From Polyangiaceae bacterium (GTDB lineage Bacteria; Myxococcota_A; Polyangia; Polyangiales; Polyangiaceae): DNA of 49,982 nucleotides. Positions 32,437-39,904 of the stretch are shown piece after piece; position 1 is the first letter of the stretch, and each line of letters starts with the position of its first letter. The DNA lies in the NCBI GenBank assembly GCA_020849655.1, contig JADLFU010000126.1, positions 1-49,982 of the forward strand, read 5' to 3'. A model generated the notes under the pieces. The model did no database searches, had not been told where the DNA came from, and saw nothing but the letters and a program-made list of their open reading frames with translations. The translations under genes were made by a program, and so were the position numbers.

Positions 32437-33902
32437 CCGATCTCCTCGAGCTCCCGATCGCGACGCTGGCGCAGAAGGTCCGTCGCGGCGAGGTCTCCGC
32501 CGCGGAGGTGGCCGAGGCGACGATCGCCGCCATCCTCCGCGACGACGACCGCCTCGGCGCGTACCTGACCCGCAGCTTCGACGAGCTCCGCGCGCGCGCG
32601 ATCCAGCTCGATCTGCGCCGCGCGCAGGGCGAGCAACTCGGGCCGCTCGCGGGCGTGCCGATCGGCGTGAAGGACGCGTTCGCCACGAAGGGCGTCGCGA
32701 CGACCTGCGCGTCGAGGATCCTCGTCGGGCCAGGAGGGCGCCCCTGGATCCCCCCGTACGACGCCGCCGCCGTCACGAGGCTGCTCGCCGCCGACGCGAT
32801 GATCGCGGGCAAGTGCAACATGGACGAGTTCGCGATGGGCTCGTCGACCGAGAACAGCGCGTTCTTCCCTGCGCGCAACCCGTGGGACGACTCGCGCACG
32901 CCGGGCGGCTCGTCGGGCGGCAGCGCCGTCAGCGTCGCCGCGGGGATGACGCCGGGCGCGCTCGGGAGCGACACCGGCGGCTCGGTGCGGCAGCCGGCCG
33001 CGTTCACCGGCGTCGTCGGCGTGAAGCCCACCTACGGGCGCGTCTCGCGCTACGGCCTCGTCGCGTTCGCGTCGAGCCTCGACGTCGTCAGCCCGTTCGC
33101 GCGGGACGTGCGCTCGGCGGCGCTGCTGACCGAGGCGATCGCGGGCCACGATCCGCGCGACTCGACGTCGGCCGACCGACCCGTTGGCACCTACGTCGCC
33201 GCGTGCGAGCGCCCGCTCGCCGGGCTGCGCGTCGGCGTCCCGTCCCAGTATTTCGCGGCCGGGATCGATCCCGACGTCGAGGCGAGCGTGCGGGGCGCCC
33301 TCGATCAGCTCGCGTCGCGCGGCGCGACGCTCGTGCCGGTGTCGCTGCCGCACACCGAGCACGCCGTCGCGGTCTACTACGTCCTCGCGGCGGCCGAGGC
33401 GTCGAGCAACCTGTCGCGCTTCGACGGCGTGCGCTTCGGGGCGCGGGTGGCGAGCGGCGGGCTCGACGAGCTCTACGAGCGGACGCGAGGGCAGGGGTTC
33501 GGCGCGGAGGTCAAGCGGCGCGTCGTGCTCGGCGCGTACGTCCTGTCGCACGGCTACTACGACGCGTACTACCTCCAGGCCCAGCGCGTGCGCACGCTCA
33601 TCGCGCGCGACTTCGACGCGGCGTTCGTCGACGTCGACGTCATCGCGGCGCCGACGACGCCGACGCCCGCGTTCAAGCTCGGCGACAAGATCGACGATCC
33701 TCTCACGATGTACCTCTCCGACGTCTACACGCTCCCGGCGAGCCTCGCGGGGCTGCCCGCGATGTCGGTGCCCGTCGCGCCGACGCCCGCGACCGACGCG
33801 CGCCCGAGCCTGCCCGTCGGGCTGCAGCTCATCGCGCCGGCGTTCGACGAGGAGGCGCTGTTCCGCGCGGGGGCTGCGGTCGAGCGGATCGTCAGCGGGT
33901 GA
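32433..33902 (+). CDS. gatA: Asp/Glu-tRNA(Asn/Gln) amidotransferase subunit A
   Basis: 489 residues, full length. The amidase-signature Lys-Ser-Ser triad is visible: Lys in PIGVKDAF, the cis-Ser in GSDTGGSVRQPAAF and the nucleophile region GGSSGGSAVSVAAGM. GVKPTYGRVSRYGLVAFASSLD and GFGAEVKRRVVLGAYVLS are typical of GatA rather than other amidases. It releases ammonia from glutamine for the transamidation reaction. It is coupled to gatC and convergent with the S1-domain gene, with 21 bp between the stops. Nothing is unusual in the catalytic part. Confidence 0.96.
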   Translation: MTDLLELPIATLAQKVRRGEVSAAEVAEATIAAILRDDDRLGAYLTRSFDELRARAIQLDLRRAQGEQLGPLAGVPIGVKDAFATKGVATTCASRILVGPGGRPWIPPYDAAAVTRLLAADAMIAGKCNMDEFAMGSSTENSAFFPARNPWDDSRTPGGSSGGSAVSVAAGMTPGALGSDTGGSVRQPAAFTGVVGVKPTYGRVSRYGLVAFASSLDVVSPFARDVRSAALLTEAIAGHDPRDSTSADRPVGTYVAACERPLAGLRVGVPSQYFAAGIDPDVEASVRGALDQLASRGATLVPVSLPHTEHAVAVYYVLAAAEASSNLSRFDGVRFGARVASGGLDELYERTRGQGFGAEVKRRVVLGAYVLSHGYYDAYYLQAQRVRTLIARDFDAAFVDVDVIAAPTTPTPAFKLGDKIDDPLTMYLSDVYTLPASLAGLPAMSVPVAPTPATDARPSLPVGLQLIAPAFDEEALFRAGAAVERIVSG

Positions 33903-33923
33903 CGCGCCGCCCGTCGCGTCGGG

Positions 33924-35678
33924 TCAGCTCTTCTTGGCGAGCAGATCGGCGAAGGTGCCGAACTTGGCCTCCTTCGCGACGACCTTCTTGTAGTCGTTGT
34001 ACGCGGCCTTCTCGGTGTCCTCCTTGAGGCCCTTGATCGAGAGCTTCGCGTCGCCGCGGCGCGGATCGATCTCGACGACCTTCACCTCGTGCTCGCTGCC
34101 CACGGGGAACAGCTTGCGCAGATCGGTGCCGCGCGGCGTGCCCGTCTGACCGGCCGGGATGAAGCCGCGCGCCTTGCGCCCGCTCGCGCCGACGATGCGA
34201 ACGAGCAGCCCGCCCGTCTCGTGCAGCACGATCTTCACCTTGACCGCCTTGTGCGGGGCGATCTTCTGGTGGACGCCGGCCTCGTCCGCCGGGGGCGCGG
34301 GGTGCAGCCCGATGCGCTTCTTCGCGAGATCGACGTCGGCGACGACGACCTCGATCTCCTGACCGAGCTTGACCACGTCCTCGCAGCGCTCGATGCGCTT
34401 CAGGCTGAGATCCGCGATGTGGATGAGGCCGTCCTGGCCCTCGCCGAGCTCGACGAACGCGCCGAAGCCCTCGATCCGCACGACCTTGCCCGTGTGCCGC
34501 GTGCCTGGCGCGAACCTGGTGCGCAGGGCCTCCCACGGATCGGGCTCGGTCGCCTTCTTCGACAGCCACAGCTTGCCGCGCTCGTCGATCTTGACAATCT
34601 TGACCTCGACCTCGTCGCCGACCTTCGCGACGTCGGCGGGGCGCTTGTGGAAGTCGTGCGACATCTCCGAGAGGTGCACGAGCCCCTCGACGTCGTCGGC
34701 CTCGGGGATGGCGACGAAGAACCCGAAGTCGACGACGGTGCGCACGACGCCCTTCATCGTCGAGCCGACGACGAGCTTCGCGAGGCTCTCGGCGCGCTGG
34801 TGCTTGTGGGCGTCCTCGAGGATGCTGCGGCGCGAGAGCACCAGATCGCGGCCGCGCTTCGCGAACGTCTCGACGACGAACGGCAGCCGCTCGCCGATGA
34901 GGTGGGTGAGATCGGCCCCGAGGCGCAGGTCGACGTGGCTCGCGGGCGCGAACGCGCGCAGCCCGTCGCAGTAGACCTCGATGCCGCCGCGCACGATCCC
35001 GGTGACGAGGCCGAGCACGGTCGCCTGGTCCTTGAACGCCTGCTCGACCTGGTGGCGTGCCTCTTCCTCGCGGAGCGGCTTGCGCGTGAGCACGATGAGG
35101 CCGCCGCGGACGCCGTCGCCGAGCACCTCGGCCACGAACTTGTCGCCGACCGCGGGGAGCGCGTCGTCGCTCGCGAGCTCGTTGCGGTCGAAGATGCCGA
35201 GCGCCTTGTCGGCGATGTCGACGATGATCGCGTTCTCGATCACGCTGGTGACCTTGCCGAAGACCTGCTCGCCGACGCGGAACGCGGGCTCCTTGCGCGG
35301 CACCTCGGGCTTCTTCTTGCCCTCGCGGGGCGCGCCCTCTGCGCCCTCGGGGCCACCGGGGCCCTCGGGGCCGCTGGGGCCCACGGGGCCGGCCGCGCCC
35401 GCCTTCTTCTTGCGGCGACGGCGGCGCTTCTTCTTCGGGGCCTCGCCCGCGACCGTCGGGCCGGCGGGGCCGGCCGGACCCTCGTCGTCGCCGCCGTCCT
35501 CATCGTCGTCGCCGGCGACATCGTCTGCGTGGTCGCTCGTCCGCGCGTCGTCGCTGGCGCGCGAGCCGTCGTCGTGCGCGGCGGTGGACGCCTCGGTCGT
35601 GGGGGAGGGCGCGGCGGCGGGGGGCGCGTCGAGGCTCTCGCCCTCGCTCGTCGCCTGGGGATCGGTCGGGGTGGACAT
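33924..35678 (-). CDS. S1 RNA-binding repeat protein with collagen-like, basic N-terminus
   Basis: 584 residues. Residues 1-65 are acidic. Residues 67-75 and 95-113 are Gly-Pro-X collagen-like runs, and they flank a block of 12 consecutive Lys/Arg residues (82-93). Then come about five S1 beta-barrels: ~134-205 (VFGKVTSVIENAIIVDI), ~215-290, ~305-385 (MKGVVRTVVDFGFFVAI), ~395-460 (HTGKVVRIEGFGAFVEL) and a degenerate fifth (~475-560). The third and fourth are closest to ribosomal protein S1. It may be the cell's S1 (rpsA) or a paralogue acting in translation or RNA decay. The N-terminal low-complexity part is an unusual addition for S1 proteins. It is probably its own transcription unit. Confidence 0.88.
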   Translation of the reverse strand: MSTPTDPQATSEGESLDAPPAAAPSPTTEASTAAHDDGSRASDDARTSDHADDVAGDDDEDGGDDEGPAGPAGPTVAGEAPKKKRRRRRKKKAGAAGPVGPSGPEGPGGPEGAEGAPREGKKKPEVPRKEPAFRVGEQVFGKVTSVIENAIIVDIADKALGIFDRNELASDDALPAVGDKFVAEVLGDGVRGGLIVLTRKPLREEEARHQVEQAFKDQATVLGLVTGIVRGGIEVYCDGLRAFAPASHVDLRLGADLTHLIGERLPFVVETFAKRGRDLVLSRRSILEDAHKHQRAESLAKLVVGSTMKGVVRTVVDFGFFVAIPEADDVEGLVHLSEMSHDFHKRPADVAKVGDEVEVKIVKIDERGKLWLSKKATEPDPWEALRTRFAPGTRHTGKVVRIEGFGAFVELGEGQDGLIHIADLSLKRIERCEDVVKLGQEIEVVVADVDLAKKRIGLHPAPPADEAGVHQKIAPHKAVKVKIVLHETGGLLVRIVGASGRKARGFIPAGQTGTPRGTDLRKLFPVGSEHEVKVVEIDPRRGDAKLSIKGLKEDTEKAAYNDYKKVVAKEAKFGTFADLLAKKS

Positions 35679-35751
35679 GGCTGCTCCGAAGGGCGGGCTT
35701 TCTAGAGCAGCCGCGCGCGGAAAGTCACGAGAAAATCGAGGCGGACGGGCC

Positions 35752-36282
35752 TCACGGGAGCGGGCGCGATAAGGAGCGGGCTACCGCTGCGGGCAAGGTG
35801 GCATGCCTCGCCGAACGCTCCGGGCGCGGTCGACTCGCGCTGGCACGCGAGCGCCCACGCCCTGGCGCCGCCACGGGGAGGTCGCGCTCGGGCCAATGAA
35901 TCGTTCCCGAAGGACTCTCCCACGGGTACTCGAGCTGGGGCGTCCCCGGAGCCTTGCCGGCGAGCTGCGGGTGAGCGTTCTCGAGCGCCTCCACGACCTC
36001 GAAGGCGGCGTGCCAGACGTGGGGCCCGCCCATCGGAGCCATCAGACCCTTCTGCAGCCTCATCGTTGCAACCATGCGCGACGCCGCCCTGTGCGACGTC
36101 TTCGCCGACGCCAACACGATGGAGCCGGACCGAAGGAGGGCGGCCTTGCCGAACTTCTCGAACGTCATCTGCAGGAGCATCGCGAACGCCGACGGGGCCC
36201 CGGTCCCAGCACGGCGCGCGGCGGTGAAGTCGATCCGCGCTTGCGCGAGGTAGGCGTCTGCCCAGTCACGTTCGGTCGCCAC
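35752..36282 (-). CDS. HEPN-like domain protein, possible C-terminal frameshift
   Basis: 176 residues from a GTG at 36282 with GAGG upstream, 9 bp after the previous stop. Residues 1-110 look like a HEPN helical bundle: DWADAYLAQARIDFTAARRA, then MLLQMTFEKFGKAALLRSG and TSHRAASRMVATM, and AAFEVVEALENAHP. A clear R-X4-6-H RNase motif is not seen, so activity is uncertain. After PERDLPVA the sequence turns into Arg/Ala/Ser low complexity; another frame there reads RAWALACQRESTAPGAFGEACHLARSG and is more protein-like, so a frameshift near 35875 is possible. It follows a small frameshifted gene and tsaB. A toxin-like or immunity role is only a guess. Confidence 0.6.
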   Translation of the reverse strand: MATERDWADAYLAQARIDFTAARRAGTGAPSAFAMLLQMTFEKFGKAALLRSGSIVLASAKTSHRAASRMVATMRLQKGLMAPMGGPHVWHAAFEVVEALENAHPQLAGKAPGTPQLEYPWESPSGTIHWPERDLPVAAPGRGRSRASASRPRPERSARHATLPAAVARSLSRPLP

Positions 36283-36291
36283 GCGCGAGCC

Positions 36292-36628
36292 TCAAGCGAT
36301 CTTCTCGAGGGTGCGCGGACTTCCCCAGCCGGGTGGGAGCTCCAGCTCGCCTCGCTCGACGCGCCCCCAAATCGTCCTCGCTGAGCAGGACGACGACGGA
36401 CGCGTACGGCACGCCCAGGTCCGGTCGAGGGGCGAAGCGAAACGGGAGAACCTCCCCCGACGTGCCGACCGAACCGGAGACCTCGACGAGACGCACCTCG
36501 TCCACGCTGTCCGCGAGGAACACCGACTTCGTCTCGGGATCCTCGGCACGGTGAGCCTCGGCGAGCTCCCGGGCGACTTCGAAGATCGGCCTCAGCACCC
36601 GGCAAGAAGGTAGCACCGGCGGCCTCAC
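36292..36628 (-). CDS. Small conserved-looking protein with apparent frameshift
   Basis: Starts at the GTG at 36628, 30 bp after the tsaB stop. The first frame gives RPPVLPSCRVLRPIFEVA, FLADSVDEVRLVEVSGSVG, EVLPFRFAPRP and VVVLLSEDD. After the run of five C and three A on the plus strand (36364-36371) that frame decays into Arg-rich sequence and runs to 36266. The neighbouring frame continues sensibly as WGRVERGELELPPGW and stops at 36292, just before the HEPN-like gene. Removing one base in the homopolymers would give an ~111-residue protein. Either a pseudogene, a sequence error or programmed shifting. The family is not recognised; it may be the partner of the HEPN-like protein. Confidence 0.55.
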
Positions 36629-36658
36629 GTCGTAGATCTCGAAAATTCCGTGGTCGTC

Positions 36659-37327
36659 TCACGGGAGCTTGCGCGCGCGGGGCAACGAGAGATCGGGAGG
36701 CCGCACGTACAGCGGCTCGAGCCCGGCCGGATCGTCCGCGTCGCCCGCGTGGAGCCGCGCCGCGCCGAGCCGGGCGAGCGACCCGAGCCGCTCGTCGTCG
36801 CCGGGTGACGCGCCCTCGCGCCCGAGCGCCGCGAGCAGCTCCGCGGGCGCGACGAGCAGCGGCTCGGTCAGCGCCTCCAGCGCGCCCGCGAGCGCGGAGC
36901 GCGCGACGAGGGCGGGGCGCGAGACGGGCGCGCCTCGGTGATCGTACGCGGCGACGAACAGCTCGTCCCGGTGCGCGTCGAGCGCGGCGACGCGCGTCCT
37001 CGCGGCCCGTTCGCTCATCGCCAGCGCCGCGAGCGCGTCGACGCCGACGAGCGGCAGCCCAGGCGCGAGCGACAGCGCCTTCGCGGTCGCGACGGCCGCG
37101 CGCACCCCGGTGAAGCTGCCCGGGCCGACCCCGACGATCACGCCGGACAGCTCGTCGAGGCGCGCGCGGGCGGCCTCGAGCAGGCGCGCGAGCTCGGTCG
37201 TGATCTGCTCCGCGCGGCCGCTCTCCGCCGACCACCACCGGGCGTCGACGATCTCGCCGTTCTCCGTGGCGAGCGCGCACGCGGCGCGCGGCGCGGCGGT
37301 GTCGAGGACGAGGTAGCGGGCGCGCAC
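36659..37327 (-). CDS. tsaB: tRNA threonylcarbamoyladenosine synthesis protein TsaB
   Basis: 222 residues. It opens with RYLVLDTAAPRAACALA, the ASKHA phosphate-1 strand, then AEQITTELARLLEAARARLDELSGVIVGVGPGSFTGVRAAVATAKALS, which is the TsaB signature, and VGVDALAALAMSER. It is shorter than TsaD and lacks its metal-binding histidines, as TsaB does. It forms the TsaB-TsaD-TsaE complex for t6A modification of ANN-decoding tRNAs. Here it heads a small minus-strand cluster with the frameshifted small gene and the HEPN-like gene rather than the usual rimI or tsaD neighbours. Confidence 0.93.
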   Translation of the reverse strand: MRARYLVLDTAAPRAACALATENGEIVDARWWSAESGRAEQITTELARLLEAARARLDELSGVIVGVGPGSFTGVRAAVATAKALSLAPGLPLVGVDALAALAMSERAARTRVAALDAHRDELFVAAYDHRGAPVSRPALVARSALAGALEALTEPLLVAPAELLAALGREGASPGDDERLGSLARLGAARLHAGDADDPAGLEPLYVRPPDLSLPRARKLP

Positions 37328-37416
37328 GCGGGTCCGGTCGGCGCGATCTCGCGCGAGGTCAAGCCGCGCGTGCGCCGGCGCTCGCGCGGCGCGGGCGGCT
37401 GCTGGTAGAGTCGGGC

Positions 37417-38628
37417 ATGCGCGCCTGTGTCACCCCGTCCGTCGTGTCGGCGATGTTCGCGCTGGTCGCCGCGTGCGGCGGAGGTGACGACGCTCCAGGC
37501 GGCTCACCAGGAGGGGCGGGCGCCGCCGGCGCGACGGCGGCCGGCAGCGCGGGCTCGGGCGTCGCGGGTGCGACCACCGCGGGCGCGGCGGGTGCCGGCA
37601 GCGCAGGCAGCGCGGGCGCGACGCAGATCGACGACGCCCCGCCCGCGGGCAACCCGGACGGCGCGTGTCCCGTGCCCCCCGAGGCGATGGCCGAGGACGT
37701 CTCGAACCCCACGACGGTGATCGGCGACGGCACGCCCGCCAGCTGCACCTCTGCAGCGGTCGTCGACGCGGTCGCGAAGGGCGGCGTGATCACGTTCTCA
37801 TGCGGGCCCGATCCGCTCACCATCGTGCTCGAGCAGACTGCGAAGGTCGTCAACGACAAGGGGCCGAAGATCGTGATCGACGGCGGGGGCAAGATCACGC
37901 TGAGCGGCGGCGGCAAGCGGCGCATCCTCTACCAGAACACCTGCGATCAGGCGCAGAAGTGGACGACCTCCCACTGCCAGAACCAGGACCACCCACGGCT
38001 CACCGTGCAGCGCCTGACGTTCGTCGACGGCAACTCGGAGGGCGAGACGATCGAGGGGGGCGGCGGCGGCGCGATCTTCGTGCGCGGCGGGCGGCTGAAG
38101 ATCGTCGACTCGCGGTTCTTCGGCAACGTCTGCGACGGCACCGGGCCCGACCTCGGCGGCGCGTCGGTGCGCACGCTGAGCCAGTTCGACGGCGAGCCCG
38201 TCTACGTCGTGCGCAGCACCTTCGGCGGCAAGCCGGGGCTCGGCAACAGCTGCTCGAACGGCGGGGGACTCAGCAGCATCGGCGTGTCCCACACTGTCAT
38301 CAACAGCCTCTTCACTGACAACTCCGCCGTGGGCAACGGCGCCAACCCCGCGAAGAGCGGCACGCCAGGGGGCGGCAGCGGCGGCGCGATCTACAACGAC
38401 GGCAACACCTTCACGCTCAGCCTGTGCGGCGTGAAGATGACGCGCAACACGGCGAACGAGGGCGGCGGCGCCATCTTCTTCGTCAGCAACGACAAGAGCG
38501 GTCACTTGATCATCAAGGACTCCGTCCTCAGCCAGAACCCGAGCGCCGGGTTCGAGACGAAGGGGTTCCCCGGGATCTTCGTCATCGCCGCCGAGCCTCC
38601 CCAGGTGTCCGGGTCCGTCCTCGAGTGA
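37417..38628 (+). CDS. Lipoprotein with right-handed beta-helix
   Basis: 403 residues. Signal and lipobox: PSVVSAMFALVAAC, followed by Gly/Asp and a long Gly/Ala/Ser/Thr spacer (GAAGATAAGSAGSG). From ~115 the protein shows parallel beta-helix rungs: VDAVAKGGVITFSCG, KIVIDGGGKITLSGGG, LTVQRLTFVDGNS, GGGGAIFVRGGRLKIVDSRFFGNVC, SHTVINSLFTDNSA, GGAIYNDGNTFTLSLCGVKMTRNTANEGGGAIFF and HLIIKDSVLSQNPS. This is the pattern of right-handed beta-helix/polymorphic outer-membrane-like repeats (GGAI...N). It is probably a surface adhesin or polysaccharide-binding protein; no lyase residues can be assigned. The PP2C gene begins 1 bp after its stop. Confidence 0.82.
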   Translation: MRACVTPSVVSAMFALVAACGGGDDAPGGSPGGAGAAGATAAGSAGSGVAGATTAGAAGAGSAGSAGATQIDDAPPAGNPDGACPVPPEAMAEDVSNPTTVIGDGTPASCTSAAVVDAVAKGGVITFSCGPDPLTIVLEQTAKVVNDKGPKIVIDGGGKITLSGGGKRRILYQNTCDQAQKWTTSHCQNQDHPRLTVQRLTFVDGNSEGETIEGGGGGAIFVRGGRLKIVDSRFFGNVCDGTGPDLGGASVRTLSQFDGEPVYVVRSTFGGKPGLGNSCSNGGGLSSIGVSHTVINSLFTDNSAVGNGANPAKSGTPGGGSGGAIYNDGNTFTLSLCGVKMTRNTANEGGGAIFFVSNDKSGHLIIKDSVLSQNPSAGFETKGFPGIFVIAAEPPQVSGSVLE

Positions 38629-38629
38629 C

Positions 38630-39847
38630 GTGACGACCGTCACCACGATCCCGAGGTTCGATTTTCGTGTGCGGTGGGCGACGCGCACCGACGTCGGGCG
38701 CGTCCGCGCCAACAACGAGGACGTCGTGCGCGTGGAGCCGGAGCTGTCGCTGTTCCTGCTCGCGGACGGCATGGGGGGCCACGAGGCAGGCGAGGTCGCC
38801 GCCGCCGTCGCGACGGAGGCGGTCGTGGAGTCGGTGTCGTCCCGCCCGGCGCAGCGCGCGATCGACAGCTACGTCAGGCGCCCGTCGCTCGAGCACCGCG
38901 CGCAGGTCTTCGACGCGCTGCGGGCGGCGGCGGCGGCGGCCAACGCGCGGGTGCGCGAGGAGGCGAAGGCGCGCGCGGCCGCGCGGGGGATGGGCTGCAC
39001 GCTCGACGCCGCGCTGCTCGTCCGTGATCGGCTCTTCGTGGCGCACGTCGGCGACAGCCGGGTGTACCTCGCGCGCGCGAGCGCGACCTTGCAGCTGACG
39101 CAGGATCACAGCTTCCTCGAGCAGCGGCTCGCGCAGGGGGCCTTCTTGCGACCCTCCGACACGCGCGGCCAGAACCCCCTGATGAACGCCATCGGGCTCG
39201 ACGAGCGCCAGCCGGTGGACTGCCTGCACGTGGAGCTCGGGCGCGGCGACCGCGTGCTCATGTGCTCCGACGGCGTGCACGGCGCGATCCCGCGCGAGGC
39301 GGAGCTCTCCGATCTCGCCCGCGCGGGCACGCCCCACCAGGCCGCGCGCGCGCTCATCGACACGTCGCTCGTGCGGGGCGGGCGCGACAACGCGTCGGTC
39401 GTGGTCATCGACGTCGCGGAGCGGTTCGTGCGGCGCGCCGAGGCTGACGACGGCCTGGGCGCGCGGGATCTCGCGACGGCGCGCGCGTCCGCGCTGCTCG
39501 TCGACTTGCCGATGGGCTCGGTGCTCCGGGCGCTCTCCGCCGCCGTGGAGGTCGAGCTCGCCGAGGGCGACAGCGTCCCGCGCGTCGTCGCGAGCGATCA
39601 GGTCGCGTGGATCGTCCTCGCGGGCACCGTCGACGCGGGCGACGGGCGCGTGTTCGGGCCGGGCGCGCTGCTGTACGCCGAGTCGCTCGTCGGCGAGGTG
39701 CCGCGCACGGCGCTCGCGCGCGCGACGACGCAGGTGCGCGCGCTCCGGCTGCGCGGAGACGACTTTCACGAGGTCTGCCGGGCCGACGTCGTGCTCGCGG
39801 CCGCGCTGTTCGAGCGCGTCGCGCGGCACCTCGCGCGCCGAGGCTGA
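38630..39847 (+). CDS. PP2C-type Ser/Thr phosphatase with C-terminal cyclic-nucleotide-binding-like domain
   Basis: 405 residues from a GTG at 38630, 1 bp after the previous stop. PP2C domain (~10-265): WATRTDVGRVRANNEDVV, LLADGMGGHEAGEVAA (metal-binding Asp), FVAHVGDSRVYLAR, LMCSDGVHGAI and GGRDNASVVVIDV, all conserved metal-binding Asps present. The last ~130 residues (MGSVLRALSAAVEVELAEGD, VAWIVLAGTVDAGDGRVFGPGALLYAESLV, LRLRGDDFHEVCR) look like a cyclic-nucleotide-binding beta roll plus helices without the usual ligand cap. It is cytoplasmic and likely reverses phosphorylation by kinases such as the one at 28 kb; the C-terminal domain may sense a signal. Confidence 0.92.
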   Translation: MTTVTTIPRFDFRVRWATRTDVGRVRANNEDVVRVEPELSLFLLADGMGGHEAGEVAAAVATEAVVESVSSRPAQRAIDSYVRRPSLEHRAQVFDALRAAAAAANARVREEAKARAAARGMGCTLDAALLVRDRLFVAHVGDSRVYLARASATLQLTQDHSFLEQRLAQGAFLRPSDTRGQNPLMNAIGLDERQPVDCLHVELGRGDRVLMCSDGVHGAIPREAELSDLARAGTPHQAARALIDTSLVRGGRDNASVVVIDVAERFVRRAEADDGLGARDLATARASALLVDLPMGSVLRALSAAVEVELAEGDSVPRVVASDQVAWIVLAGTVDAGDGRVFGPGALLYAESLVGEVPRTALARATTQVRALRLRGDDFHEVCRADVVLAAALFERVARHLARRG

Positions 39848-39861
39848 CCTCGCCCTGATTT

Positions 39862-39881
39862 CGGTCGCGCAGGCGCGGCCG
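39862..39881 (+). terminator. GC hairpin after the PP2C gene
   Basis: CGGTCGCG (39862-39869) and CGCGGCCG (39874-39881) form an 8-bp stem with one G-T pair and a CAGG loop, 15 bp after the PP2C stop. No T-tract follows, so support is weak. Confidence 0.3.
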
Positions 39882-39904
39882 AGACGCTGCTACACGCGGG
39901 GGCG

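Noticed and set aside
32134-33902. Missing gatB as evidence of an incomplete amidotransferase
   Set aside because: gatB is often unlinked in bacterial genomes; absence from a 50-kb window says nothing.
37561-37630. Gly/Ala-rich stretch of the beta-helix lipoprotein as a possible array of repeats
   Set aside because: Units are irregular at DNA level; it is a normal spacer of the myxobacterial lipoprotein type.
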